From assembly GCF_004962245.1 (NCBI RefSeq), contig NZ_SUHQ01000014.1:1-64000 (forward strand): DNA of 64,000 nt, read 5' to 3'. The notes under the pieces are model-generated. The model did not search any database. It was not told the origin of the DNA and saw nothing but the letters and a program-made list of their open reading frames with translations. This document shows, piece by piece, positions 16,719-26,899 of this stretch (position 1 is the first letter of the stretch; every line of letters starts with the position of its first letter). This stretch comes from Mesorhizobium sp. (GTDB lineage: Bacteria > Pseudomonadota > Alphaproteobacteria > Rhizobiales > Rhizobiaceae). Both the position numbers and the translations under genes were made by a program.

Positions 16719-17726
16719 ATGCTGCTGCAAAGATTCCTGATCCGTCTTCTGACGATGGCGATCACGCTGTTCGGCGTGGCCGTCGTCGTCTTTGTCGTGA
16801 TCCGCGTCGCGCCTGGCGACCCGATCGCGATGATGCTGCCGCCCGGCGCCACCGATGCCGACATCGCCCGGCTGCGTGCGCTCTATGGGCTCGACAAGAC
16901 CATCGTCGAGCAGTTCTTCATCTGGCTGTCCGGCGTCGTCAGAGGCGATTTCGGCACCTCGATTTCGCTCAGGCAAGATGTGCTGGGGCTGGTCTTCAAC
17001 CGGCTGCCGGCGACGCTGGAACTTGCCATCGTCGCGCTTTTGATGGCGCTGGCGATCGGCGGCACGACGGCGATCCTCGGCGCGCGCGAACGCGGCACCG
17101 CGGTCGAGGCCGGCATCGATATCGCCAGCGGTGCGGCCCTTTCCATTCCGGATTTTTTGTGGGGGCTGGTGTTGATCCTTTTGTTCGGCGTGCTGGTGCC
17201 GGTGTTCGACATTTCCGGCCGGGTCTCGCCGCAGCTCGACCTGCCCTTCGTCACCCAGTTCTATCTGTTCGAGAGCCTGGCGCGGCTGCGCTTCGACCTG
17301 ACCAAGGACCTGCTCGGGCACATGCTGATGCCGGCGATTGCGCTCGCGCTGCCGCTGGCCGCGATCATCTCGCAGTTGCTGAAACAGTCGCTGAAGGAAG
17401 TGCTCGACCTCGACTATGTCGTGCTGGCGCGGGTGAAGGGCTTTTCGGAAACGCAGGTCATCCTGCGCGAGGCACTGAAGAATGCCGCGCTGCCGACGCT
17501 CACTTTGGTCGGCGTGCAGTTCACCTTCCTGATCGGCGGCACGGTGATCGTCGAGCGGCTGTTTTCCTATGAAGGTCTCGGCAATATGGCGATCGATGCC
17601 GTCATCAACCGCGACCTGCCGCTGATCCAGGGCATCGTGCTGGTCTTCGCGCTGCTGTTCGTGCTGATCAACCTCGCTGTCGATATGATGTACGCGCTGC
17701 TCAATCCGAGGCTGCGCCATGGATGA
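16719..17726 (+). CDS. ABC transporter permease, OppB/DppB type
   Basis: The 335-residue inner-membrane protein starts with the classic LLQRFLIRLLTMAITLFGVAVVVFVVIRVAPGDP pattern and has about six membrane segments and an EAA loop (EVLDLDYVVLARVKGFSETQVILREALKNA) that contacts the ATPases. ATG 16719 is chosen because the longer frame from 16662 adds a non-hydrophobic leader absent from the family. It overlaps the next permease gene by 8 nt. Confidence 0.88.
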   Translation: MLLQRFLIRLLTMAITLFGVAVVVFVVIRVAPGDPIAMMLPPGATDADIARLRALYGLDKTIVEQFFIWLSGVVRGDFGTSISLRQDVLGLVFNRLPATLELAIVALLMALAIGGTTAILGARERGTAVEAGIDIASGAALSIPDFLWGLVLILLFGVLVPVFDISGRVSPQLDLPFVTQFYLFESLARLRFDLTKDLLGHMLMPAIALALPLAAIISQLLKQSLKEVLDLDYVVLARVKGFSETQVILREALKNAALPTLTLVGVQFTFLIGGTVIVERLFSYEGLGNMAIDAVINRDLPLIQGIVLVFALLFVLINLAVDMMYALLNPRLRHG

Positions 17727-18567
17727 GGCCCGCATCTCAAGACATGGTTCGGGCGCAAGGCTGTGGCTGGCCGGCGGCTGGCTGCTGCTCGCGCTTCTTG
17801 CCGCGATCTTCGCGCCGCTGGTGGCGCCGCAGGATCCGCTGGCGCAGGATCTGATGTTCGAACGCCTGCCGCCGTTCTGGATGAGCGGTTCAGAGCCGGG
17901 CTTCTGGCTCGGCACCGACAGCCTCGGCCGCGATCTGTTGTCGCGGCTTGTCTTCGGCGCCCGCATCGCCTTCATCGTCGCCTTCGCGGCGGCCTTGGCC
18001 GCTTGCCTGGTCGGCTCGACGCTCGGGCTGATCGCCGGTTATTTCGGCGGCTGGGCCGACCGCATCATCTCGCGCATCGTCGACGTCTGGATGGCGTTCC
18101 CGCCGGTGCTGTTCGCCATCCTGCTGGTCGCCGTGCTCGGCACCGGCCTGAGCTCCGTCATCATCGCCATCGCGGTCATCGACTGGACACGCTTCTGCCG
18201 GGTGATCCGCGCCGAGACCATGGGCCAGGCGCGCATGGACTATGTCGAGAACGCCCGGATCGCCGGCTATGGCCGCATCGGCATCATGCTGCGCGAGGTG
18301 CTGCCCAATGTGGTGCCGTCGATCGTCGCGCTGCTGTCGCTGGAGATGGGCATCGCCGTCATCGTCGAGGCGATCCTGTCCTTCGTCAATCTGTCGATCT
18401 CGACCGACGATCCGACCTGGGGCGGCATCATCGCCGAGGGTCGCCTGTCGATCCATCAGGCGTGGTGGGTGCTGGTGTTCCCGCTGGTCACCCTGATCCT
18501 GACGGTGCTGTCGTTCAGCCAGTTCGGCGAGGCTCTGAAGGCACGTTTCGATCCGGTGCTGCGATGA
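17719..18567 (+). CDS. ABC transporter permease, OppC/DppC type
   Basis: The 282-residue partner permease contains the family landmarks APLVAPQDPLAQD, WLGTDSLGRDLLSRLVFGARI and an EAA loop (DYVENARIAGYGRIGIMLREVLPNVVPSI). It pairs with the OppB-type subunit to form the membrane channel. Its stop overlaps the next ATG by four bases (ATGA), which points to coupled translation. Confidence 0.9.
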   Translation: MDEARISRHGSGARLWLAGGWLLLALLAAIFAPLVAPQDPLAQDLMFERLPPFWMSGSEPGFWLGTDSLGRDLLSRLVFGARIAFIVAFAAALAACLVGSTLGLIAGYFGGWADRIISRIVDVWMAFPPVLFAILLVAVLGTGLSSVIIAIAVIDWTRFCRVIRAETMGQARMDYVENARIAGYGRIGIMLREVLPNVVPSIVALLSLEMGIAVIVEAILSFVNLSISTDDPTWGGIIAEGRLSIHQAWWVLVFPLVTLILTVLSFSQFGEALKARFDPVLR

Positions 18568-19454
18568 GTGCGGTTGTGAAACCTTGCCTCGACATCCGCT
18601 CCTTGAGCGCCGTGCTGCCGAATGGCCAGCGCGTGCTGCGCTCGGTGTCGCTTTCCGTCCAACCCGGCGAGGTCCGCGCGCTGGTTGGCGAGAGCGGCGC
18701 CGGCAAGACGATGATCGGCAAGGCGGTGCTCGGCGTGCTGCCGACCAGCGTGCGCATCGTCGAAGGCGACATGCTGCTCGAGGGCGAGGATCTCGGCCGG
18801 CTTCAGCCAAAGGCAAGGCGAACGCTGATCGGCGCCCGCACCGCGCTGATCCCGCAGGATCCGCTGACCGCGCTCAACCCGTCGCGCCGCATTGGCCCAC
18901 AGATGACCGACCGGCTGGTGCGCATCCTCGGCTGGAGCGGGCAGAGAGCCGAGACCCGTATCCGCCAATTGCTGGACGAGGTGCAGATCCGCGATCCGGA
19001 CCGTGTCACCAAAAGCTATCCGCACGAGCTCTCGGGCGGCATGCGCCAGCGCGTGCTGATCGCTGCCGCTTTCGCCGCCGAGCCAAGGCTGATCGTCGCC
19101 GACGAGCCGACTACGGCGCTCGACGTGACCGTGCAGAAGCAGATCCTGCGCCTGATCGCGCAGTTGCAGCGCGAGCACGGCACGGCGATCCTGTTCGTCA
19201 CCCACGATCTCGGCGTCGTCGCCAAGATCAGCCAGAAAGTGTCGGTCCTCTATGCCGGCAAGGTGGTGGAGGAAGCCGAGACGGCTGATCTCTTTGCCGC
19301 GCCGCAGCACCCTTACACACGAGCGTTGATGGCGGCGACACCGCGCTACACCGATCCGTTCGCCTCGCTGAAACCGGTGGACGAGGCGGTGCTGGCCGGA
19401 CTGGCCGCGGAGATCGCCGCTGCTGACCAGGCCTGGAGGCGGCCGCATGGCTGA
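18564..19454 (+). CDS. ABC transporter ATP-binding protein, OppD/DppD type
   Basis: The 296-residue ATPase has Walker A GESGAGKT, the signature LSGGMRQR and Walker B LIVADEPTTALDVT, then the C-terminal oligopeptide-transporter extension (AAPQHPYTRALMAATPRY). The start ATG 18564 overlaps the preceding stop. It forms a heterodimer with the next ATPase to drive the importer. Confidence 0.92.
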   Translation: MSAVVKPCLDIRSLSAVLPNGQRVLRSVSLSVQPGEVRALVGESGAGKTMIGKAVLGVLPTSVRIVEGDMLLEGEDLGRLQPKARRTLIGARTALIPQDPLTALNPSRRIGPQMTDRLVRILGWSGQRAETRIRQLLDEVQIRDPDRVTKSYPHELSGGMRQRVLIAAAFAAEPRLIVADEPTTALDVTVQKQILRLIAQLQREHGTAILFVTHDLGVVAKISQKVSVLYAGKVVEEAETADLFAAPQHPYTRALMAATPRYTDPFASLKPVDEAVLAGLAAEIAAADQAWRRPHG

Positions 19455-20277
19455 GCCGCTGTTTTCCGTGCGCGGCCTGAAGGTGGCGCTGCCAGACATG
19501 ACGCGCAAGCCGCTGATCGGCCGTGCGCCGATGGCCGATATCCTGAAGGGACTGGACTTCGACCTGCCCAGGGGCTCGGTGACCGGCATCGTCGGCGAAT
19601 CCGGATCGGGCAAATCGACGCTCGGCCGCGCCTTGGTGCGGCTGCTGGAACCCAGCGCCGGCAGCATCGTTTTCGACGGCCGCGACATCACGCATCTGCC
19701 GGAGGCGAAGCTCAGGCCGCTGCGCCGCAATCTGCAGATGATCTTCCAGGATCCAATGTCGTCGCTCAATCCGCGCCGCACCATTTTCAGCATCATCGCC
19801 GCCCCCCTCAGGCAAAACGGGCTTGGCGACAATCTGAAGGCGCGTGTCGCCGAGGCTTTGCAGCGCGTCGGCCTGCCGCAAAGCTTCGCCAGCCGCTACC
19901 GCCACGAACTCTCGGGCGGCCAACGCCAGCGCGTCGGCATTGCCCGGGCGCTGGCGCTGGCGCCGAAATTCGTGCTGGCCGACGAGATCGTCTCCGGCCT
20001 CGACGTCTCGACCCAGGCGCAGATCCTGACGCTGCTGGAAAGACTGGCCGCCGAAATGGGCCTGACCATCGCTTTCATCAGCCACGACCTGTCGGTGATC
20101 CGGCGGCTCTGCCGGCAGGTGATCGTCATGCGCGAAGGGGCGATCGTCGAAGCCAGCGCCACCGACGCCTTGTTCGACAACCCGCAACAGGCCTACACGC
20201 GCGATCTCCTCGCCGCCATTCCGCTGCCTGAGATCGATGCCGACTGGCTGCTGCCCGCGGCCAAGGCGCCGACATGA
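19447..20277 (+). CDS. ABC transporter ATP-binding protein, OppF/DppF type
   Basis: The 276-residue ATPase has Walker A GESGSGKST, the Q-loop MIFQDPMSSLNPR, signature LSGGQRQR and Walker B FVLADEIVSGLDVS, with Ile replacing the more usual Pro-Thr after the catalytic Glu. It overlaps the upstream ATPase gene by 8 nt and completes a five-gene importer. The following VOC gene is 105 bp away. Confidence 0.92.
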   Translation: MAEPLFSVRGLKVALPDMTRKPLIGRAPMADILKGLDFDLPRGSVTGIVGESGSGKSTLGRALVRLLEPSAGSIVFDGRDITHLPEAKLRPLRRNLQMIFQDPMSSLNPRRTIFSIIAAPLRQNGLGDNLKARVAEALQRVGLPQSFASRYRHELSGGQRQRVGIARALALAPKFVLADEIVSGLDVSTQAQILTLLERLAAEMGLTIAFISHDLSVIRRLCRQVIVMREGAIVEASATDALFDNPQQAYTRDLLAAIPLPEIDADWLLPAAKAPT

Positions 20278-20382
20278 AAGCGGCCGCAGCGATCATTCCC
20301 GTCAATCTCATTCGCACGCCGAAGAGCGGGCTCGGGCGTGCACCCCGGCAAGTCACCCATGTCCCGCGAGAGGATGACTGAG

Positions 20383-20982
20383 ATGAACACTGCACTCCGA
20401 AACGCAACGCTTGCGGCCGCCGTTCTGGCGTCCATGGAAACAGCCTCCGCCGGCTCCATCCCCGGCATGCGCGGGCACGATCACACCGGGGTCACGGTGC
20501 CTGACATGAAGCAGGCCGTCGACTTCTTCACCGAGATCGTGGGCTGCAAGAAGGCGATGTCCTTTGGCCCGTTCGCCGACGACAAGGGCACGTTCATGCA
20601 GGATCTGCTGGGCGTCGATCCCAAGGCGGTGATCGAAGAAATCACGCTGGTCCGCTGCGGCCATGGGTCGAATATCGAGCTGTTCAAGTACACTGCGCCC
20701 GACCAGAAGGATTTGCAGGCCCGCAACAGCGACATCGGCGGCTTCCACATCGCTTTCTATGTCGACGATATCGCCGCCGCAAAGGCCTATCTCGATGAAA
20801 AGGGCGTCAAGACGCGGATGGGACCGCTGCCGGTCACCGAAGGGCCGGCTGCCGGCCAGACCATCCTTTATTTCCAGGCGCCGTGGGGCCTGCAGCTGGA
20901 GGCGATCAGCTACCCCGACGGCATGGCCTATGAAAAGGACGCGGAGACGGTGCTGTGGAGCCCGAAGACCCCGGAAAAATGA
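20383..20982 (+). CDS. VOC/glyoxalase-family protein with a signal peptide
   Basis: The 199-residue product contains a vicinal-oxygen-chelate domain: DHTGVTVPDMKQAVDFFTEIVG, then GFHIAFYVDDIAAAKAYLDEKG, and Glu in GLQLEAISYPDG as a probable metal ligand. Before it stands MNTALRNATLAAAVLASMET, a signal-peptide-like leader that typical VOC enzymes lack. ATG 20383 is best placed after AGAGGA; GTG/ATG codons at 20338, 20359 and 20374 are also in frame. If exported, it would act in the periplasm on the imported compound. Confidence 0.75.
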   Translation: MNTALRNATLAAAVLASMETASAGSIPGMRGHDHTGVTVPDMKQAVDFFTEIVGCKKAMSFGPFADDKGTFMQDLLGVDPKAVIEEITLVRCGHGSNIELFKYTAPDQKDLQARNSDIGGFHIAFYVDDIAAAKAYLDEKGVKTRMGPLPVTEGPAAGQTILYFQAPWGLQLEAISYPDGMAYEKDAETVLWSPKTPEK

Positions 20983-21045
20983 TCCGGCAGGCGCGTGCTT
21001 GCGGGCATGGTCGCAGGCACGCGAAAGGCATCCGGAATGAATCGC

Positions 21046-21071
21046 TTCAATTATGAAACTTCAAGCTTGAA
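21046..21071. promoter_or_regulatory. Two adjacent TTCA-N4-TGAA palindromes, candidate MarR operators
   Basis: TTCAATTATGAA (21046-21057) and the perfect palindrome TTCAAGCTTGAA (21060-21071) lie 14 bp apart centre to centre. They are 55-80 bp upstream of the monooxygenase/reductase start, in an AT-rich patch. The MarR gene in the same operon (24185-24655) is the natural candidate to bind them. Confidence 0.5.
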
Positions 21072-21126
21072 ATAATTTGCTGCAGGCGCGATACTGGGCG
21101 CAGAAAGCGAAGAGGAGATCGCACGC

Positions 21127-23421
21127 ATGAAGGTTGCGGTTCTCGGCGGCGGACCAGCCGGCCTCTACTTTGCCATTTCGATGAAGCTCAGGGACGCCGC
21201 GCACGAGGTGACGGTGTTCGAGCGCAACCGCGCCGACGACACATTCGGCTGGGGCGTCGTGCTGTCGGCCGAAACGCTCGACAACCTGACCAGGAACGAC
21301 CCGGTCAGCGCGGTCTGGATCAGGAAGCATTTCGCCTATTGGGACGACATCGCCGTCATCCATGACGGCGTGCGCACGGTCTCGACCGGCCACGGCTTTT
21401 GCGGCATCGGCCGCAAGCGGCTGCTCATCCTTTTGCAGCGGCGGGCGCGTGAGCTTGGCGTCAACCTGGTCTTCGAGACCGATATCGACGATCCCAAACC
21501 CTATATGGAGAGCCACGATCTGGTGGTCGCCGCCGACGGTCTGAACTCGAAGGCACGCGGCACTTTCGTCGACGTGTTCAAGCCCGATGTCGACACCCGC
21601 AAATGCAAGTTCGTCTGGCTCGGCACAAGCCAAAAATTCGACGACGCCTTCACCTTCATCTTCGAGAAGACCGAGCATGGCTGGGTGTGGGCGCATGCCT
21701 ACCAGTTCGACAAGGATACCGCGACCTTCATCGTCGAATGCAGCGAGCAGACCTGGGAACGCTTTGGCTTCGGCAGGATGACGCAGCCGGAATCGATCGC
21801 CGTCTGTGAACGGATTTTTGCCAGGCATCTCGGCGGCCACGCGCTGATGACCAACGCCAACCACATCAGAGGTTCGGCCTGGATCAATTTCCCGCGCGTG
21901 CTGTGCGAACGCTGGTCCTACAAGAATCTGGCGCTGATGGGCGACGCGGCGGCGAGCGCGCATTTCTCGATCGGTTCCGGTACCAAGCTGGCGCTGGAAA
22001 GCGCGGTGGCGCTGGCCGACTATGTCGAGTCCGAACCCGACCTCGAGGCCGCGTTTCGCAAATATGAGGATGCGCGGCGCACCGAAGTGCTGAAGCTGCA
22101 ATCGGCGGCGCGCAATTCGCTCGAATGGTTCGAGGAGGTGGAGCGCTATCTCGGCCTCGACCCGGTGCAGTTCAACTATTCGCTGCTGACCCGCTCGCAG
22201 CGCATCAGTCACGAGAATCTGCGGCTGCGCGACGCCGAATGGCTGGCTGGCGCCGAAGAATGGTTCCAGCGCCAGGCCGGCGCCGGCAACAACAGCCTGC
22301 ATCGCGCGCCGATGTTCGCGCCGTTCCGGCTGCGCAACATGGCGCTGCAGAACCGCATCGTCGTCTCGCCGATGGCGCAGTACAAGGCCGTCGACGGCTG
22401 TCCGACCGACTGGCATTTCGCCCATTACGCCGAACGGGCCAAGGGCGGCGCCGGCCTGCTCTACATCGAGATGACCTGCGTTAGCCCGGAAGGCCGCATC
22501 ACGCCGGGCTGCACCGGCTTCTATGCGCCCGAGCACGAAGTGGCCTGGAAGCGACTGGTCGATTTCGTCCATAGCGAGACCGAGGCGAAGATCTGCGCAC
22601 AGATCGGCCATTCGGGCGCCAAGGGTTCGACCCGGCTCGGCTGGCAGGGAAACGACGTGCCGCTGACATCAGGCAACTGGCCTGTCATGGCGGCGTCGGC
22701 AGTGGCATGGTCGTCACAGAACCAGATGCCGAAGGCAATGGACCGCGCCGACATGGATCTGGTGCGCGACCAATTCGTCGCCTCGGCCGAAATGGCGGCG
22801 CGCTGCGGTTTCGACATGCTCGAAATCCACGCCGCGCACGGCTATCTCCTGTCCTCCTTCATCACGCCGCTGACCAACCGGCGCACGGACGCCTATGGCG
22901 GCTCGCTCGAAAACCGCATGCGCTATCCCTTGGAAATCTTCCATGCGGTGCGCGCCGCCTGGCCGGATGAAAAACCTGTTTCAATGCGCATTTCCGCCAA
23001 TGACTGGGTCGGCATCGAAGGCGTGACGCCAGCCGATGCGGTCGAGATCGCACGGTTGCTGCATGAGGCTGGCGTCGATATCTGCGACGTGTCGGCCGGC
23101 CAGACTTCGGCCGAGGCACGGCCGGTGTATGGCCGCATGTTCCAGACGCCGTTTTCCGACCGCATCCGCAACGAGGTCGGCATGGCGACGATGGCGGTCG
23201 GCAACATCTACGAGCCGGACCACGTCAATTCGATCCTGATGGCCGGCCGCGCCGACCTCGTTGCCATGGCAAGACCGCACCTTGCCGATCCCTACTGGAC
23301 GCTGCATGCGGCTGTCACATTGGGCGACCGCGGCGTCAAATGGCCCGATCCCTATCTGCCGGGCCGCGACCAGATCTACCGGCTGGCCGAGCGCGAGGCG
23401 GCAGCGGGGCTGAAAGTATGA
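21127..23421 (+). CDS. 2-aminobenzoyl-CoA monooxygenase/reductase-like fusion (also named bifunctional salicylyl-CoA 5-hydroxylase/oxidoreductase)
   Basis: The 764-residue protein fuses two flavoenzymes. Residues 1-385 form a class A flavin monooxygenase (GGGPAG at 8-13; GD at 272-273 in [11 protein letters not shown]). Residues about 390-760 form an Old Yellow Enzyme-type NADH:flavin reductase ([34 protein letters not shown] near 568). This architecture matches the aminobenzoyl-CoA monooxygenase/reductase of Azoarcus evansii, which hydroxylates and reduces the ring of 2-aminobenzoyl-CoA using O2 and NADH. Its stop overlaps the next ATG by four bases. It heads the operon that runs to 27295. 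Confidence 0.88.
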   Translation: MKVAVLGGGPAGLYFAISMKLRDAAHEVTVFERNRADDTFGWGVVLSAETLDNLTRNDPVSAVWIRKHFAYWDDIAVIHDGVRTVSTGHGFCGIGRKRLLILLQRRARELGVNLVFETDIDDPKPYMESHDLVVAADGLNSKARGTFVDVFKPDVDTRKCKFVWLGTSQKFDDAFTFIFEKTEHGWVWAHAYQFDKDTATFIVECSEQTWERFGFGRMTQPESIAVCERIFARHLGGHALMTNANHIRGSAWINFPRVLCERWSYKNLALMGDAAASAHFSIGSGTKLALESAVALADYVESEPDLEAAFRKYEDARRTEVLKLQSAARNSLEWFEEVERYLGLDPVQFNYSLLTRSQRISHENLRLRDAEWLAGAEEWFQRQAGAGNNSLHRAPMFAPFRLRNMALQNRIVVSPMAQYKAVDGCPTDWHFAHYAERAKGGAGLLYIEMTCVSPEGRITPGCTGFYAPEHEVAWKRLVDFVHSETEAKICAQIGHSGAKGSTRLGWQGNDVPLTSGNWPVMAASAVAWSSQNQMPKAMDRADMDLVRDQFVASAEMAARCGFDMLEIHAAHGYLLSSFITPLTNRRTDAYGGSLENRMRYPLEIFHAVRAAWPDEKPVSMRISANDWVGIEGVTPADAVEIARLLHEAGVDICDVSAGQTSAEARPVYGRMFQTPFSDRIRNEVGMATMAVGNIYEPDHVNSILMAGRADLVAMARPHLADPYWTLHAAVTLGDRGVKWPDPYLPGRDQIYRLAEREAAAGLKV

Positions 23422-24191
23422 ATGCCGCCGCGACGATGACGGGACGGCACGCGCTGGTCACCGGCGGCGGCTCCGGTGTCGGCCGCGCGATCGCGCTGGC
23501 GCTCGCCGGCGCCGGCATCGACGTGACCATCTGCGGCCGGCGCGAGGCAGCGCTTGCCGAGACAGCCAGAGAAAGCGACCGCATTTTCGGCATCGCCGCC
23601 GACGTCACCGATGAGGCGGCAATGGCGTCGCTCTACGCGGAAGCAGAAGCAGCGCGTGGGCCGATCGACATCGTCGTCGCCAATGCCGGCATGTCCGGCA
23701 GCGCCCCGGCACAGCGGACGTCGCTCGCGGACTGGCAGCGCACGCTCGACGTCAATCTGACCGGCGCTTTCCTGACAGCAAAACCGGCGCTGGTCGGCAT
23801 GACCGCCAGAAAGGCGGGCCGTATCATCTTCGTCGCTTCTACGGCAGGCCTGAAGGGCTATCCTTATGTCGCAGCCTATGTTGCCGCCAAGCATGGCGTC
23901 GTCGGGCTGATGCGGGCGCTGGCGGTCGAGACGGCCAAATCCGGGGTGACGGTCAACGCCGTCTGCCCGGGCTTCGTCGAAACCGAGATGCTGGAAAGCT
24001 CCGTCCAGCGCATCGTCGAAAAGACCGGCCGCTCGGCCGAGGACGCAAGGACGAGCCTTGCCTCGACCAACCCGCAAGGCCGCTTCATCCAGCCCGAAGA
24101 GGTTGCAGCGGCCGTCATGTGGCTGTGCGGCGATGCGGCCCGATCGATCACCGGGCAGACGATCTCGATCTCGGGAGGCGAGACATGGTAG
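23418..24191 (+). CDS. Short-chain dehydrogenase/reductase (probable 3-hydroxyacyl-CoA-type step)
   Basis: The 257-residue SDR has the cofactor motif TGGGSGVG (residues 15-22), NAG near 95, and the catalytic Ser141, Tyr154 and Lys158 (YVAAK). It ends with [12 protein letters not shown], as in FabG-like enzymes. ATG 23418 overlaps the preceding stop. In the Azoarcus aminobenzoyl-CoA clusters an SDR oxidises a ring hydroxyl or hydroxyacyl-CoA, and that role fits here by position. Confidence 0.88.
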   Translation: MNAAATMTGRHALVTGGGSGVGRAIALALAGAGIDVTICGRREAALAETARESDRIFGIAADVTDEAAMASLYAEAEAARGPIDIVVANAGMSGSAPAQRTSLADWQRTLDVNLTGAFLTAKPALVGMTARKAGRIIFVASTAGLKGYPYVAAYVAAKHGVVGLMRALAVETAKSGVTVNAVCPGFVETEMLESSVQRIVEKTGRSAEDARTSLASTNPQGRFIQPEEVAAAVMWLCGDAARSITGQTISISGGETW

Positions 24192-24655
24192 CCGGCCCCC
24201 TGCCTACGCCATCCGGACCCGGCAAGGATCGGCTGCGCCTGTGGGTGCGGCTGTTGCGCGCCTCACGCAGCATCGAGGCCGAATTGCGCGAGCGCCTGCG
24301 GCAGGAGTTCAATACGACGCTGCCGCGCTTCGACGTGATGGCCGCACTCTATCGCGCGCCGGAAGGCATGCTGATGAGCGACCTGTCGCGGTTCCTGCTG
24401 GTGTCCAACGGCAATGTGACTGGGATTGTCGACCGGCTGGTTTCGGAAGGGTTGGTCGCCCGCGCCCGGCGCAATGGCGACCGCCGCACCTCGATGGTGC
24501 GGCTGACGGAGGAAGGGTCGAAGACCTTCGCCGTCATTGCCGCCGCGCATGAGAGCTGGATCGGCGAACTGCTGGGCAATGTGAGCGAGGACGAGGCACG
24601 CCGGCTGACCGGCATGCTGAATTCCTTCCGCAGCAACTGGGAGGGACGGGAATGA
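24185..24655 (+). CDS. MarR-family transcriptional regulator (second)
   Basis: The 156-residue winged-helix protein shows the MarR core [48 protein letters not shown], with the D-R-R wing. It overlaps the SDR gene by 7 nt and the hydratase gene by 4 nt, so it is embedded in the catabolic operon. Related regulators of aryl-CoA pathways are released from DNA by the CoA thioester substrate. Candidate operators lie at 21046-21071. Confidence 0.9.
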   Translation: MVAGPLPTPSGPGKDRLRLWVRLLRASRSIEAELRERLRQEFNTTLPRFDVMAALYRAPEGMLMSDLSRFLLVSNGNVTGIVDRLVSEGLVARARRNGDRRTSMVRLTEEGSKTFAVIAAAHESWIGELLGNVSEDEARRLTGMLNSFRSNWEGRE

Positions 24656-25464
24656 TTGACATGGCCGGCCGCAAGCCGAAGCATTTCCTCTGGCAGGTCG
24701 AAGGCCGGATCGCAAAAATCCGGCTCGATCGGCCGGAGCGCAAGAACCCGCTGACCTTCGACAGCTATGCCGAGCTGCGCGACATGTTTCGCGACCTCGT
24801 CTATGCCGACGATGTCGATGCGGTGGTGTTCCTGCCCAATGGCGGTAATTTCTGCTCGGGCGGCGATGTCCACGACATCATCGGCCCGCTGGTCAAGATG
24901 GACATGAAGGCGCTTCTCGCCTTCACCCGCATGACCGGCGATTTCGTCAAGGCGATGCTGAACTGCGGCAAGCCGATCATTGCGGCGATCGACGGCGTGG
25001 CAGTGGGCGCCGGCGCCATCATTGCCATGGCATCCGACATCCGCATCGCCACGCCGGAGGCCAAGACGGCTTTCCTGTTCACCCGCGTCGGCCTCGCCGG
25101 CTGCGACATGGGCGCCTGCGCGATCCTGCCGCGCATCATCGGCCAAGGCCGCGCCGCCGAGTTGCTTTACACCGGCCGCACGATGAGTGCTGAGGAAGGC
25201 GAGCGCTGGGGGTTTTACAACCGGCTGGTCGATGCCGCGGCACTTGAAGCCGACGCGCTCGACATGGCTGCGCGTATCGTTTCCGGTCCCACCTTCGCGC
25301 ACGGCATCACCAAGACGCAGCTGAACCAGGAATGGTCGATGGGCCTCGACCAGGCGATCGAGGCGGAAGCCCAGGCGCAGGCGATCTGCATGCAGACCCG
25401 CGATTTCGAACGGGCGTACGAGGCTTTCGTCGCCAAGGAAAAGCCGGTGTTCGAGGGGAATTGA
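24652..25464 (+). CDS. Enoyl-CoA hydratase/isomerase-family protein
   Basis: The 270-residue crotonase-fold protein carries the oxyanion-hole strands ([13 protein letters not shown] near 63-75 and [20 protein letters not shown] near 140-160). In this operon it probably hydrates or ring-opens an alicyclic CoA intermediate after the monooxygenase/reductase step. It starts within the MarR stop (ATGA). A composite repeat separates it from the acyl-CoA dehydrogenase gene. Confidence 0.88.
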   Translation: MIDMAGRKPKHFLWQVEGRIAKIRLDRPERKNPLTFDSYAELRDMFRDLVYADDVDAVVFLPNGGNFCSGGDVHDIIGPLVKMDMKALLAFTRMTGDFVKAMLNCGKPIIAAIDGVAVGAGAIIAMASDIRIATPEAKTAFLFTRVGLAGCDMGACAILPRIIGQGRAAELLYTGRTMSAEEGERWGFYNRLVDAAALEADALDMAARIVSGPTFAHGITKTQLNQEWSMGLDQAIEAEAQAQAICMQTRDFERAYEAFVAKEKPVFEGN

Positions 25465-25488
25465 GGATGGTCGGTCTTTCCCCAGGCA

Positions 25489-25642
25489 CCCCCCTCTGCC
25501 CTGCCGGGCATCTCCCCCGCAAGGGGGAAGATTGTCAGCGTCACTCACGGCGCCCCTTCTGCTACGCCGATAATTGGCGAAAGCCGCAGAGACAGCCCAT
25601 CTCCCCCCTTGCGGGGGAGATGGCCGGCAGGCCAGAGGGGGG
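25489..25642. repeat. Composite inverted repeat, copy 3
   Basis: A 154-bp element with inverted arms of the same family as copies 1 and 2, here with CTCCCCCGCAAGGGGGAAG-type inner hairpins and GCCAGAGGGG ends. It sits inside the operon between the enoyl-CoA hydratase and acyl-CoA dehydrogenase genes and ends 32 bp before the latter's start, so it could modulate expression of the distal genes. Confidence 0.9.
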
Positions 25643-25674
25643 TGCGCAGGAACGGGGCGCGGAAGGAGTTTTTC

Positions 25675-26823
25675 ATGCCTGACCGTTCCTTCCTCTCCTG
25701 GCCGTTCTTCGAGGACCGACACCGTGCGCTCGCCGAAGAGCTGGACGCATGGTGCGCGAAAAACCTGCCAGTCGGTCACCACGACGTCGACGCCGCCTGC
25801 CGCGAGCTGGTGGCGAGGCTCGGCCAGGACGGCTGGCTGAAACCAACGGCGCTCGACACGGAACACCCCGGACCGCTCGACGTGCGCACGCTGTGCCTGA
25901 CGCGCGAGACGCTGGCCCGGCATGACGGGCTGGCCGATTTCGCCTTCGCCATGCAAGGGCTCGGCACCGGTGCGCTCAGCCTGTTCGGCACGCCCGACCA
26001 GCAGCGCTGGCTGGCGAAGACACGCGCCGGCAAGGCGATTTCAGCCTTCGCGCTGTCGGAGCCGCGCTCCGGATCCGATGTCGCCAACATGGAGATGACG
26101 GCCACGCGTGACGGCGACGACTATGTGCTGTCGGGCGAAAAGACCTGGATCTCCAATGGCGGCATCGCCGATCTCTACGTCGTCTTCGCCCGCACCGGCG
26201 AGGCGCCTGGCGCCAAGGGGCTTTCGGCCTTCATCGTGCCGGCCGAGACCAAGGGGCTGGACATCGCCGAGCGGCTTGAAGTGATCGCGCCACATCCGCT
26301 CGCCCGCCTGTCCTTCGACAATGTCCGTGTTTCGGCCTCGGCATTGATCGGCAAGCCGGGCGACGGTTTCCGCATCGCCATGTCGGTGCTTGACGTGTTC
26401 CGTTCGACCGTCGGCGCGGCGGCGCTCGGCTTTGCCCGTAGAGCGCTGGACGAGAGCATCAAAAGAGTGGCGGAGCGCAAACTGTTCGGTGCGCCGATGG
26501 CCGAGTTGCAGATGGTGCAGGGCCATATCGCCGACATGGCGCTGGACGTCGATGCCGCCGCTTTGCTGGTTTATCGCGCCGCCTGGACCAAGGACAGGGG
26601 TGCGGCTCGCGTCACCCGCGAAGCGGCGATGGCCAAGCTGTTCGCCACCGACAAGGCGCAGGAGGTGATCGACAAGGCCGTGCAGCTGCATGGCGGCGAC
26701 GGCGTTCGCAAGGGTCACATCGTCGAAAGCCTGTATCGCGAGATCCGTGCGCTGCGCATCTACGAGGGCGCGTCCGACGTGCAGAAAGTGGTCATCGCAC
26801 GGCAAGTGATGGGAGCGGCCTGA
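25675..26823 (+). CDS. Acyl-CoA dehydrogenase
   Basis: The 382-residue flavoprotein has the acyl-CoA dehydrogenase landmarks [32 protein letters not shown] and the C-terminal [18 protein letters not shown], whose Glu is the usual catalytic base. ATG 25675 follows GGAAGGAG; the frame continues upstream through the repeat, which is not coding. In the aminobenzoyl-CoA pathway it would oxidise an alicyclic CoA ester during beta-oxidation-like ring breakdown. Confidence 0.9.
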   Translation: MPDRSFLSWPFFEDRHRALAEELDAWCAKNLPVGHHDVDAACRELVARLGQDGWLKPTALDTEHPGPLDVRTLCLTRETLARHDGLADFAFAMQGLGTGALSLFGTPDQQRWLAKTRAGKAISAFALSEPRSGSDVANMEMTATRDGDDYVLSGEKTWISNGGIADLYVVFARTGEAPGAKGLSAFIVPAETKGLDIAERLEVIAPHPLARLSFDNVRVSASALIGKPGDGFRIAMSVLDVFRSTVGAAALGFARRALDESIKRVAERKLFGAPMAELQMVQGHIADMALDVDAAALLVYRAAWTKDRGAARVTREAAMAKLFATDKAQEVIDKAVQLHGGDGVRKGHIVESLYREIRALRIYEGASDVQKVVIARQVMGAA

Positions 26824-26899
26824 GGCCGAGAAATTGCAGTTTGGGCCGGTTTCTAACTTTGAATATTGCGAACCGGATTTGAATATCGGGAGGCTTGAT

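Noticed and set aside
26855..26885. TTTGAATAT direct repeat before the Rid gene as an operator
   Set aside because: Two 9-bp AT-rich words without symmetry in an intergenic gap are too weak to call a site.
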